From the NCBI GenBank assembly GCA_022695795.1, contig MU404080.1:186001-250000 (forward strand): 64,000 bases of DNA, written 5' to 3'. Numbering within the stretch: position 1 is the first letter of the stretch; every line of letters begins with the position of its first letter. The stretch comes from Biscogniauxia marginata (lineage: Eukaryota; Ascomycota; Sordariomycetes; Xylariales; Xylariaceae). Positions 46,542 to 57,293 of this stretch are shown piece after piece. A model generated the notes under the pieces. That model did not search any database. It was not told where the DNA came from and was given only the letters and a program-made list of their open reading frames with translations. The translations under genes were made by a program, and so were the position numbers.

Positions 46542-47806
46542 GGTCGCTTTAACGAGCCTTTGGCATCGTGGATCGGGGGCGGGAGGGGGAGGGGGAAGGG
46601 GGAAGGGGGAAGGGGGGGGGGGAGATAGAAACAAAGAAAAACGAGTGTTGGGAGGTCAGGTTCGACGATAATACTCGGGACACGAATATAATTGACCTGG
46701 TATTATTATTTTTTATTTTTTTGCTCACTCTTTAGGCTGGTCTCTGTTTCTTTTGAAATGGCGGTAGGCGTCGAGTTGCACGGGTGCCCGAATCGGCGTC
46801 CAATAAACAAGTTTCGCGATGCGGCTTGCGCGCGTTAGTAGGCGGGGGGACGCCTGCAGCTGACTTGTTTACCCTATCCAAAGCTGTGCTGGCTCTTTTG
46901 CTGCAGGCCTCTTGGCGAGGCAACTAACTTGGAACTCTGAAAAAATACTATCGAGTAAGACAAGCAAGGCCAAGGGAACAATACCAGCTACTCGAGCCGA
47001 GTCCGAAATTAATTGTCGCGAATATAGATAATACAGCGAGGTTGAATAGGGATTTCCTAGGTAAAGAGAGAAATACCTACCAGTGTCTTTCCGATTTCAA
47101 TCGTATGCAATGTATATGTACATAGACGGAGGAGGAGGATTGGTGGGTGAATTGATACGATTAGTTTGCCGTCGATATGTCGTGACCGACCGGGATTAGC
47201 CTGTGTCCAAAAATACAAGAAATCTGGGTCAATGCCCCGTGGCAGCGTGGCCGCTGGCCAGTGGGGATTTGTTTTTTATGCATCCATGTCTTTTGGGTTT
47301 CGATAATCGGGGTTTTCTTATTCACCCATCGCCTCGGGAGGTGAGAGCTAGGTGTAAGAGCTACCCAACCTTACCTAGGTAGTAATAGTACCTATCTACA
47401 TGTAGTACAGAAGTAGTGTACAGACGTGCCAGGTGCCAGCATCCTCGACTGCGATTAGTGGACCTTAGTCGTAGTGCGAAACCCCCACCTTAATGCCCTT
47501 TCAGTTAGGTTCAACCCCCCACTACCTACGTAGGTAGACTGGTAGGTACTGTACCTAGTGTAGGTCTAACCCGTAAACCCACCACCACCCGACGTGACAG
47601 TGATCATCGGACCCCTCCAATTCTCCTCTCGCTAGTTGTTTATTGGCGGCGCATTCAATGCCACATACTAGGTAATACCTACACCGCCCAAAAGACACCA
47701 ACAAAACACCGACCTCGTCAACCTCATATATTTATTATTGGGCTGCCAGCTGGCTCTACTTATGCCCATCTATTTCAACTGTTCTAGGTCGTTCTAGGTA
47801 CGAGTA
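46542..47806. promoter_or_regulatory. Divergent region between RhoGEF and dcc1
   Basis: Holds the promoters of both genes. Just upstream of the RhoGEF start is a dense run of G tracts (46575-46622). CCTAGGTA/ACGTAGGT motifs occur at about 47376 and 47526-47560. No other gene seen. Confidence 0.45.
46575..46622 (+). repeat. G-tract cluster, potential G-quadruplex
   Basis: Seven or so runs of 3-10 G separated by one or two bases (mostly A), 34 bp upstream of the RhoGEF start codon. The G-rich strand is the strand opposite the RhoGEF mRNA, whose leader would be C-rich. Confidence 0.8.
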
Positions 47807-48287
47807 ATGTCGAGCCAGAAAGATGCCGGTATACCACTTACCCATGCTCCCGACGGAGTTGGGTACAAAATATTCGAGTTGCCACCCGAGCTGCTTGCCA
47901 TTCTGGAATCGGACGACCCTCCCGTGTTAGTCAAACCGCTGCCTTCTGCCCGCTGCACGCTGCCCGCTCACCGTGTGCCTCGCCCCAAGCTTAAAGCATC
48001 TCTGACGCGTACGCGATTGCAGGATGAGTCTCGAGTCGTCGACAAACTCGGCGGTCCTCAAAGCTGGCACCCAGTCGTGGGGCCTTCGCCAGAAGAACAC
48101 GTCGAATGCTCTGATCCTGCTCAGTCCTTCCGAGACGACAACCTCCTCCTCCTCCCAAATACCCGAGGTCGACCTCAAGGCCATCGCCACAATTCACGAT
48201 ACGATTGAACTGTTTTCCGAGCCATCAGGCAAGACAGCTCCCGTCGCTCGGGGCAAGTGGCACGAGAAATTCGCTCGAGGGAGATAA
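47807..48287 (+). CDS. dcc1: Dcc1-like sister chromatid cohesion protein (short fungal form)
   Basis: Two exons (47807-47925, 48023-48287; 97-nt intron, phase 2) encode 127 aa. The sequence fits the small fungal proteins annotated as Dcc1: GIPLTHAPDGVGYKIFELPPELLAIL, then after splicing LESSTNSAVLKAGTQSWGLRQKNTSNALILLSP, and the basic end RGKWHEKFARGR. Dcc1 with Ctf8 joins the Ctf18-RFC clamp loader, which supports cohesion during replication. The product is much shorter than yeast Dcc1 (about 380 aa) and covers only the N-terminal part plus a conserved tail, so Ctf18-complex membership is inferred. No larger exon is visible downstream. Confidence 0.75.
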
Positions 48288-50527
48288 TACCCGCCTACCT
48301 GCCTATGAACAACGGCCGAAACAACACCGCTCGTGCTCTTGGTCCGAACGACGGTACAACATGAATACGTTTTCTAAGCGCCCCACCCCTGCGTGTTATT
48401 GTAGTGTAGACTTGGGTGAACTATGCACCGTAAAAAGGTTGAAGAGGGACCAAGACAAAAAAAAGAAGCCCATCTCAGCCCACACGGTAAAAATACTACA
48501 GCTATCAGATGTCAGTATCTGAATCTGAGCTTTGTGCGTGGGAACGAGGTAGGTAGACTACCTAGGTACCTTAGATATACCCGGACTTTGAGGGACTACA
48601 TAATTATATCCGATACGCATCATATGATATAGTGTAATAAAGTAGAGGTGCAGAGATACGCGCTGATCAGCCTCGGTAGGTACCTAATTAGTACAGGTAT
48701 TTGCAGCACATTGAGCTGGATGGGTGATCTACATGCTGCAGTGCGAATCTTATCTCATCTTTGTTTCTCTCGGCATCTCTCATCATATATATCAGATAGC
48801 ATTACCTACCTACATACCTAAGGTGCTGACAGGCAAACTTGTTACATATTTTGGAAGAAATCAGAGCCACGCTGTCGGCTTGTGACATGATACTATACTG
48901 CGAGGACTTACCTCGGGTATCAGGTACGGGGTCTTTTTTTCTTCTTCCTTTGGGCAAATAACTCGCCTATCACAATCGACAGGAGGGCGAGATTGGGTCG
49001 CTTAGCAAAAGTAATAGGGGAAGGTATTATTCCCATAAACGCCAGTCCATTACCGCGCTTAGTATTAAACGCCGCTGGGTTGGGTCAACCAATCTGCCGG
49101 ATAAGTATCAATAAAAAGAGCCCGGCCATTTCTATATTGATTACAAGGGGTAGGTGAGAACTGCAGGTGATCAATTCCTTGGAGAGCCTCATTTTCTATC
49201 CCACTTCACCTCTAGTCATCACCTCTAGTCATCACCTCTAGTCATCACCTCTAGTCATCACCTCTAGTCATCACCTGCACTGCGCTTGAGTTTCCGTCGC
49301 CCCTAGCCAGTTTATATCAACCTCCCGGACCACCCCTGTATCGTAGCGTAAGCTTGCGCGGGAGAATAAAAAAGGGGAGCTCGGATACAGTCACGACCTA
49401 CCCTATTTCGGATGAACTTTTCCTAATGGCGACACGCGAAAGTCGATGAAACAGGATGACCGACTGCGCGGTTCAAACCACCACAACGTCACATACTACT
49501 ACTGCCTTGTAAGTCAACCATATTTCTCACTTGTCAATCCGGCTTATAATCCCCCGAGTGAGCGCTCTTCCCTCCCCTTCCTTCCTTTCCCTTTCCCGCT
49601 CTCCTTTCTCTATCGCTTTCTCGAGGGTCGGCTTTTAGGTTCGCCTAGAAACTACAAGTTAGCCCCAGCGATAGACAGATGGAGGAGATGGAATAGATTC
49701 AAAAACCACAAAAGGTCGGCGTCTGCAGCCGTACGATAATGGTCCGATCCCCAGAATTGCCTATGCCACGCCGTGCTGTCTGTCATTGTCACAAAAGAAA
49801 AAGAAAAGAGAAGGGACAAAAAAAAAAAAAGCCGACCACACTCAAAAAACGATTATTGTCTGGTCACATGGTATTCACTGTGCTTCCAGACGTTTTGTAA
49901 TTGTCCGTTTTTCCCTGTGCAACGGCAACGATTCAATAATCACACGGTCTTTCTTTTCGGGTTTAAATATTATTTTTAACTTTTATTGAGCTCGATTCCG
50001 AGACTCGGCATCCAATCTCACACATACTAAATCACATTTATTTACTTTAGACGGTTTGTTTTTCCATATTCTTATTTTATTTGAGTTTCGAGGTTTATTC
50101 TTGGCTTTCTTTCATTTTTATAAATCTTCTCCCTACATTACCTACCCGCTTAGGTATATACCTCTCTTTTCAACCCGCGGGTGTACTTGGGTACATGCAC
50201 TACCCGTTTGTTCAAACCTCTAGGAAACTTCAGCCTAGATGGCCTGCATGGGCACTTCTATCAACTGGCAACTGCCTGGAGCTCGGTTCAATGCGAACAT
50301 TAGCAAGAGGAAAGGGACCAAAGAACTAGAGGGGAAAAAAGAAACCGGCCGTTTCCCTTTCCTGCCACTACCTCGCAACATGCTCCTACCCGAGTCTGCC
50401 TCTACCAAGTTTTATAGGCGCTCGTGCACATTCCTCAATTCCTCAATTCCCCGATCACACACCCTCACCCGTCTTCACTCTTTTTCATGCCTCCTCGCCG
50501 CCTCGCTTCCTTTGCAGCTAACTAATT
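48288..50527. other. 2.2-kb intergenic region with minisatellite
   Basis: No convincing gene. Includes CCTAGGTACC motifs near 48559, a 13-bp tandem repeat at 49206-49276, a pyrimidine-rich block at about 49565-49620 and an AT-rich block at about 49940-50110. Confidence 0.5.
49206..49276. repeat. Minisatellite, 13 bp x 5.5
   Basis: The unit TCACCTCTAGTCA is repeated five times without error and followed by a partial sixth copy (TCACCT). Confidence 0.9.
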
Positions 50528-53157
50528 ATGGGGCAGAAATCATCTTGTGAGGCCACGAGGAGAACAGTGTCTATACTTAGGCCCAGGTCAAAAACGCGAC
50601 GTAATTCGCTCACCCGGGCCACTGACAGTCCATCATCTCCGCAGTCTGCTAACCGCGAAATGGCGTCAGCATCAGATTCCAGCTCTGATTCTTCGGTCGT
50701 GGAGATAGGATACCAGGACCTAGTCAAGGATGACCCCGACTATGGCCCGAGTATCCCATCCGAGGCCGACAAGAATGCTTGCAAGGATCACGTCCTTCTA
50801 GTGTTCCCTGACATTTCTCCTACCTACTTGGAAGACATCGCTGTCGAGCACCAATATCAGTCTGACGCCATCATATCTGCCATTCTGGATCGCCAGGAGG
50901 AGGGCAATCCATATCCAACTCAGCCCCGTGAGAACCCCCTGAAACGAAAGCATCCGTGTAGCGACGATGAGCAGGACGATGATCAAGAAGAACAAGAAGA
51001 CAACCCTGAAGTGGCAGTGCGCAAGATTCGAGAGACTGTCGGCGACCACGGCGAGTCCGGCATTCATTCAGCTGGATATATTCATATGGCGACGACCTTG
51101 CTAAGCCAGGATTTCCCAAAGGCCAAATTGGAGACGATCAAGCAGTACATTACCTCGCGTAATACTTCGCTTTTCGAGGCGTATATAGCTATGGACAAGG
51201 CAGTGCGTAACTGGAACGACGAAGCACCTCCGTGGACCGAGAAGAAACGCCCCACGAAAAAGCTGGAGCTCTTCAACCCCGATAACCTTCCTACTCTCGA
51301 TCTGTCTGGATATCCCCATGCGCATAAAGTAGCGTTGGTGGAGATGCGTGCTGCTCGAGAGTTTCGTGCTATCAAGGATGCCGAGGCTGCTACCGAAGCA
51401 GAAGAACAGACCAACTTTGCCAGAGCACAGGAGGACGGACAGACGGCCGAGTGTGGTATCTGCTATGACGAATATGCTCTCAACCGAATGGTCCAGTGCC
51501 AGGGTGAAACTATGCACTGGTTCTGCCGTGGTTGCATGAGATCACAGGCCGAGTCGCAGGTCGGCATGTCTAAGTACGAGCTCACCTGCATGTCTGTGGA
51601 TGGCTGCACGGCTGGGTTTTCTCGCGCACAGCGAGCTCTTTTCCTTGATAAGAAGTTGAGTACAGCCTTGGATAGAATCGAACAGGAGGCCATGCTACGG
51701 ATGGCCGGTATCGAGAACCTCGAGACCTGCCCGTTTTGCCCTTACGCTGCCGAGTACCCACCCGTCGAGGTCGACAAAGAGTTCCGCTGCGACAACCCGA
51801 AGTGCGGTCAGGTCAGCTGTCGCCTCTGCCGCAGAGAAACCCACATCCCCAAGACATGTGCTGAGGCTGCCGCGGATCGGGGGGTCGATGCCCGGCATAT
51901 TCTGGAAGAGGCCATGAGCGCAGCTCTTATCCGGAGATGCAATAAATGTAGGTCAACTGCCACATGCCCAAGAAACATCCACCCGGCCTGCTCACATCTG
52001 TCATTTAGGCCAAAATCCATTCGTAAAGCAGGACGGTTGTAATAAAGTAGTGTGCACCAAATGTCGCACGATTATGTGTGACGTTTGTCGTCAGACTGTT
52101 AAGGACTACTCCCACTTTGACGACACTAGGCGTGGCGGTAAACAAGGACAATGTCCTCTTTTCGACAAGTCTGACATACGCTACGATGACGAAGTACGAG
52201 AGGCAGAGATAAAGGCACGAAGGAAGGTGGTCGAGGACAATCCACAGGTGGTAAGAGACTTGTCAACGTTATTCCGGTTCTAAACAACCTTACCCGTCGA
52301 GAATATTTCGAGACGAAACGATACTAGCCCGGAACGCTTCTAACCGCAGTCCTAGGATTCGGAAAAATTACAATTCAAAGTCTCCGAGCCAATTCGGCGG
52401 GAAGAGGAGATGCGAAGGCAGGCTGCCCTCCATAGAGGGGTTAACGGTATGAACAACCAAATGCGGCCGCCAGTACCCCAGCCAGGAATCCAAGTTGTGG
52501 GAGCAAGATATATAGGAGCAAACGTATTCTTCCAAGGTCCTGCGCCTCAGCCTGTCCCTGCTCCTGCTCCTGCTCCTGTTTATCATAATTGGCCCCGTCC
52601 ACAACTACGGAATGGTGAGAAGGCCTCGTTGACCATATAATACATTTGCGATATACCTACTAACGTGGCAAGGACCCGTTAACGTCTTGCCAGGCCAACC
52701 TGCACACATGCAAGCGCGGTCGCAAGCGCGGTCACAAGCTGACTTATTAGAAGCATTTCAGAGGCTGAGGAACATACCACATAGAGAAAACCAGGCTGCA
52801 CCTCAACCCGACCTTGCACGTCTGATTTTCGGGCCGCCAGGGCCAGGCAATCCCGGAGCCGGAGCTCACCAGCCGGCTAACCTCCCACGGCCCAGACCCC
52901 AAGCCGTGGCGGATTTGATGAGAGCCTACGCACGGCGTCGCCTCCCGATGATAGATCTAGGCATCAACGACTTGGGTGGTGGACGTCCTGCTGCTGCTGC
53001 GCCTCACGTACAACAACCAAACGTCCAACGTCAAAATGCCGCTCGCGATTTTGCGGTTCCGATACGACAGGGTGGTGGACAGGGTGGTGCTCCTCAGGGC
53101 CGGATGCCTGTTCCACGGTCACCACAACCGCAGCCACAACGTCAACCCCATCGTTAA
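50528..53157 (+). CDS. RNF216/TRIAD3-type RBR E3 ubiquitin ligase
   Basis: Four exons (50528-51947, 52009-52250, 52356-52614, 52673-53157) give 801 aa. RING1 starts at C309 (ECGICYDEYALNRMVQC, then HWFCRGCM), the IBR spans about 401-443 (CPFCPYAAEY, FRCDNPKCGQVSCRLCRRETH) and RING2 about 471-505 (RCNKCQNPFVKQDGCNKVVC, CRTIMCDVC). C484 in DGCNK is the likely catalytic cysteine that accepts ubiquitin. The C-terminal 250 residues are Pro/Gln/Arg-rich with alternating Ala-Pro. RBR ligases pass ubiquitin through a RING2 thioester. An alternative start at ATG 50660 (MASASDSSSD) has a better context and would give 757 aa. Substrates are unknown. Confidence 0.87.
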
Positions 53158-54403
53158 GGCAATACGCAATTGACACTACCTAGGTAGGCCGTACTAGGTA
53201 TCAAGAAGCGCTTCGTTATCCTGCATAGCTCCGGTGAAGACCACAGAAATGGATGGGTCTGCGTGGTTCTTCATTCATCCAGAACGCGTTTTCAATGGCC
53301 CTACTGGTAGGGATCACCCATCTACAAAGAAATGCCCTCGTGTCCTCCCTTTTTGTCTTTGCATTTCCCTTCTCTCCGTCTCGATCCATTTACATGCGAT
53401 TCCCTTCCTTTTCTTCTCCCGTCTACGCGTTCTGCATCGTTTTTTCAGCTGCACTAGTCGTTTACATTTGGCATGGCAGGCATGGCATTGCATTGCATTG
53501 CATGATAGGGCATATTACACGAGGGGGTCTGGCGTTTTTTTCGAGATCCCCAAATAAGGGCTTGGTTGGTTGGTTGGTTGGTGTCTTTTCTCAGAGGGGC
53601 GAAAGGGGTAGTGCATATTATACCCATGATTTGAGCCTTTTTTTTTCTCTGTTCTTCCCTGATACGTTTTTTCTTCTTCTTTTCTATCAGAGCCATCTCA
53701 ATGCGTGGAATCTGGAATGAGCAGCAAAGGGGGTACGAGGAGGAAAACGCATGAATGAAATGAGGAAGCGTCGTTTTCGGTCCGCCGATGCACTAATGGT
53801 TGGAGATGATCCGATTTAATGAATCTATAAATTCGCTTGTAAGCAAAAGGTGTTTGATGTGTGTTTTGATGTGTGTTGTAACAGTCGTGGGCTATCAGAT
53901 AATTAGTGCGTATGTACAATCCAATACCAATTGGCCCTTTGCTCCTCATTCTTTATATATAATGCGTATCGTCTTCTTCTCCCTCTACGATCTTTACTGG
54001 AACCAATGGTGGTCTGCTATCTGGTAATCTGATATGAATTTATTTCTCGATGTCATAGTAAATTTAGATTTGGTTTGGATGCAATTTATATCATCTTGCT
54101 ATCATGCTTTCGTATGTTGATAGACCTAGTCTTTATCCGGTGCTATCTATCTCTTCCTATGGGTAAGGAGGTAAAGGTCCGCCGTCTATTTGATTCCATC
54201 TTCATCCGCATCTATTCAGATGTCCGGGAGATGACAATAATAAAACAGCACATAAATATGTATGGGGGATGGGGGTTTTACATAGATAAGTCTCAGCCTT
54301 CTTTTTTTTTCCACATCCATCCCATCCTATCCCATCCATTTTATGTCACTTCCCTAAGTTTCTCCCCCTCCTTCGCCCCCTTAATTTTCGGGGGTGGGCA
54401 TTT
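53158..54403. other. Convergent 3' region between RBR ligase and lyc1, with simple repeats
   Basis: Pyrimidine-rich, with GCATT units at about 53485-53502 and GGTT units at about 53562-53582. An ACCTAGGTAGG motif lies at 53178. Open frames here are low-complexity and not convincing. Confidence 0.5.
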
Positions 54404-55837
54404 TCAGCACCAGCAGAACTTCTCGTTGGCAACCCACTCGATCTCCTCTTCCTTCTCCTTCTCCTTCTCCTTCCCGTCCCCGTCTCCGTACCACATGAGA
54501 CTGGGGATGCTATCGACCTCGCGGTCGACCCAGCGGTGCTCCCGGCCGCACCGGTCGATCAGCCGCCGCGCCGCGGGCGTCGGATTCCACAGGTCGATCT
54601 TGGCGAGCTTCCAGGCGCGGGCCTCGCGCACGGCGGCGCTTAGTACGGCGTCGAAGGCCCTCTGCAGGTCTTCATCCTCCCCACCCCCATCTCCATCTCC
54701 ATCCCCCTCCTCTTTCTTCTTCTTTTTCTCCTCCTCCCCCTCCTCCTCCTCCGCATCATCATCGATGACGAGGCGCAGTATATACAGGGTATTCTTGCGG
54801 CCCTCCTCGGACGCCGGGTCCGGGTCCTTGCCGTGGTAGCTGCGGGACCAGACGGCCCAGACGCGCTTCGTCGTCCTGCCGCCGACCGTCGAGGCGGCGG
54901 CCACGGCGCCCTTGACTTCCGACGCGCCCGCCCGCCCGCCGAACACGAGCGAGGCGATGAAGTCGTCCCGGTACAGGTGCCAGCGCATGGCGTCGTGGTC
55001 GGGCGCGAACGCGACGCACGTCTTGCCCGTGGCGCGGGCGGCGCGGGGGAGCAGCCGCGCGCGCAGGATGCGCTCGTCCTCCTCGCAGAGGGAGGCGAGG
55101 TTGGCGTAGGTCACGGGCGTCAGCGTCAGCCCCCCTTTCTCCTTCTCCTTCTCTTCCTCCTCCTCGTCTCCCCCTCCGGCCGTACCGTTCGTGGCGGCTT
55201 GGCCGTTAGTCGCCGTAGTAGTCGTCGTAACCGTCACCGGGAACTCGACGTGCAGGCTAGGGAACGCGGCCCACCCCTTCCGGGCGTAGAAATCCTTCCC
55301 TATGTCGGACCACAGCGCTGAGCATACCGCGTGTCGCTGCTGCTGCTGCTGTTGTCCCTCGCCGTCTTTCCCCGCGAGCCCCTGGCGCTGCGGCCACGTG
55401 CGCAGCGCGACGCTCAGCTCCCTGAGCAGCCGGCTCGCGTACCGCTTGCCCCGGAACTGGGGGTACGTGTATATGCTGCCGACGCCGTACGCGATGCCTT
55501 CTTTCACCTCCCCCGCATCTCCCCTGCTCCCCGCAGCAGCGGCGGGCAGGTACAGCACGCGCTTGCGGGTGGACTCGCCGGACGCGAGCACGGGGCGGCT
55601 CCCCGCCTCGACGCTGGGGTCCGTCAGGATCCAGTGGGTCATGCCCCCATCGGCGGCCAGCGGGATCGACGCTATGTACGGCTCGCGCTCGAGGTACTCG
55701 GACAGGCTGAGGGCGCCGCCCCACTCCTCGTGGTTCAGGGTCCAGGTCTGGTTCTTCTCGGCCTCGGTCGGTTGGGTGAGGATCAGGTGGGCGGCCGAGG
55801 CATCGGGGAGAACGTAGTCTTGCGGTTGGGACCCCAT
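54404..55837 (-). CDS. lyc1: Lyc1-like lysine N-acetyltransferase (GNAT)
   Basis: Single exon, 477 aa, ATG at 55837. The start resembles Lyc1 (LILTQPTEAEKNQTWTLNHEEWGGALSLSEYL), followed by the GNAT acetyl-CoA region IAYGVGSIYTYPQFRGKRYASRLL (R/QxxGxG/A-like loop FRGKRYA), YARKGWAAFPSLHVEFP, and a C-terminal domain with DHDAMRWHLYRDDF and PSLMWYGD. In Yarrowia Lyc1 acetylates the lysine side chain as the first step of lysine use. The gene is strongly GC-rich and carries low-complexity insertions: a run of seven Gln at about 155-161 and several Glu/Lys runs (about 215-235, 355-385, and near the end). The last residues are NEKFCWC. Confidence 0.88.
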   Translation of the reverse strand: MGSQPQDYVLPDASAAHLILTQPTEAEKNQTWTLNHEEWGGALSLSEYLEREPYIASIPLAADGGMTHWILTDPSVEAGSRPVLASGESTRKRVLYLPAAAAGSRGDAGEVKEGIAYGVGSIYTYPQFRGKRYASRLLRELSVALRTWPQRQGLAGKDGEGQQQQQQRHAVCSALWSDIGKDFYARKGWAAFPSLHVEFPVTVTTTTTATNGQAATNGTAGGGDEEEEEKEKEKGGLTLTPVTYANLASLCEEDERILRARLLPRAARATGKTCVAFAPDHDAMRWHLYRDDFIASLVFGGRAGASEVKGAVAAASTVGGRTTKRVWAVWSRSYHGKDPDPASEEGRKNTLYILRLVIDDDAEEEEGEEEKKKKKEEGDGDGDGGGEDEDLQRAFDAVLSAAVREARAWKLAKIDLWNPTPAARRLIDRCGREHRWVDREVDSIPSLMWYGDGDGKEKEKEKEEEIEWVANEKFCWC

Positions 55838-57293
55838 GGTTGGTTTTTTATATATAGAGGTTCCTCCTCAAGTTGAGACTTGTTTTGGTTTTCAATCTTG
55901 AGGTGGAATGAGCGCGAGTTTTGTGTTTCTGATGCCAAGCTTGTGATTTGCTACCGCTCTAGCTCCTCTCTAATTGAGACCCGAGACCGAAACCAAAACC
56001 AAGACCAAGACTTCAGCTCAAAGCGGGAGCTTGAATATGGAGCTTGAGGATAAGGCACCCAAGATTATCAACTGTAGAAGTGTAAGTCCTTAGGTCACCC
56101 TACTATTTATTCTGCTGCCGATTTCTGTCAATGGAAGCAGAAAACAAAGAGAAAAGTAGGAGCTAAAAGAAGCGACGGATGAATATCGAATTGTGAGAGA
56201 CAACAAAGGGCGGACAAAGAAAGGGGGAAGTAGAGTAAATAGGTAGCAAAAGTCACGATGCCATGTGGTAACGGTCTTGGCAGAGAGTGACGGATTGACG
56301 TATGAGCCGAGCTAGGGGGGCTGTATGTGGTACTTGGGTATACACCGAGGGAACCCGACTCACCAGGTAACGGGTACCTATCTTGGAACTGACGTGCACG
56401 CCGCCCTTTCGTCCTTCCTCAAAAGAAAGGCCGTGGCATAAACAAGTTGCTGAGGTTACAAGGGGGGTATGTCTTGGAACTCAACCACGTATATTCCGTA
56501 GACTTGACCGCCTGTCTGATGTTGATCTAATCTATACATAGGTCTTCGCCTTTCTAGTGTCTGTATCACTTAGTGGATTATATACCTGATTATATACCTG
56601 CCGAGCAAAGCTGAGAGGAAATGCAACCCCTAGTACAGGGCTTATCTATAAACAGGTCCTCTTCCCCGGATTTCGGAGCATTTAGAGTAAGGCACAAGTT
56701 CTTAGTCAAAGGAATGCTTATCATTCGCGGCTCCTCGTGAAGCTATAGGGTCACGGGTTACACCTGGGTTAGACAGACTCTATCTCTGTGAGATTAAGAT
56801 AGAGGGGATGATGATAACATGACATACTTCGTAATAAGATAGGTATGTACACTAGATTAGGTGGCCACATGTGTGTGCGTATGTGGGTGGTGAGCCGCCG
56901 GTTACGAAGAGAGATACCGTACGTACATCGATCGTTCTATGTTGGTCTGGCAAGGTCCACCTGGATCAAGTTTCGTATGGAGGTATCAGAGTGGAGCAAG
57001 GCGTGGGTCTTGCCGACGCAAACCGCTTTGAATATTACTGACCTGGTGGCATCTCCAGGGGGGCTCGGACGACGAGGTCACGGATACCTCTCTGCTACAT
57101 ACATCGGGAGTAAAGCCTAATGGCTGGTCGTCTTCATGTGACTCCACATATTACGCCTAGCTTTTTTGTTTTTTGTTTTTGCTTAGGTCCTCATGCTCTC
57201 TATAGGCTTACAGGCAGGGGCTTTTTCTCTTCGATGTCTTTCATATGTTGTCAGAACGCCGCACGGCCGGCCGGGTCGACCTACCTCTTTCTA
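55838..57293. other. Intergenic region upstream of lyc1 and downstream of tcp1
   Basis: No gene seen. A 12-bp direct repeat GATTATATACCT occurs twice in tandem at 56576-56599. Confidence 0.45.

Noticed and set aside
49440..49500. Possible second tRNA suggested by GGTTCAAACC near 49470
   Set aside because: The flanks do not form a T stem or acceptor stem.
56845..57120. 91-codon plus-strand frame downstream of tcp1
   Set aside because: No recognisable features; lies in the 3' flank of tcp1 on the opposite strand.
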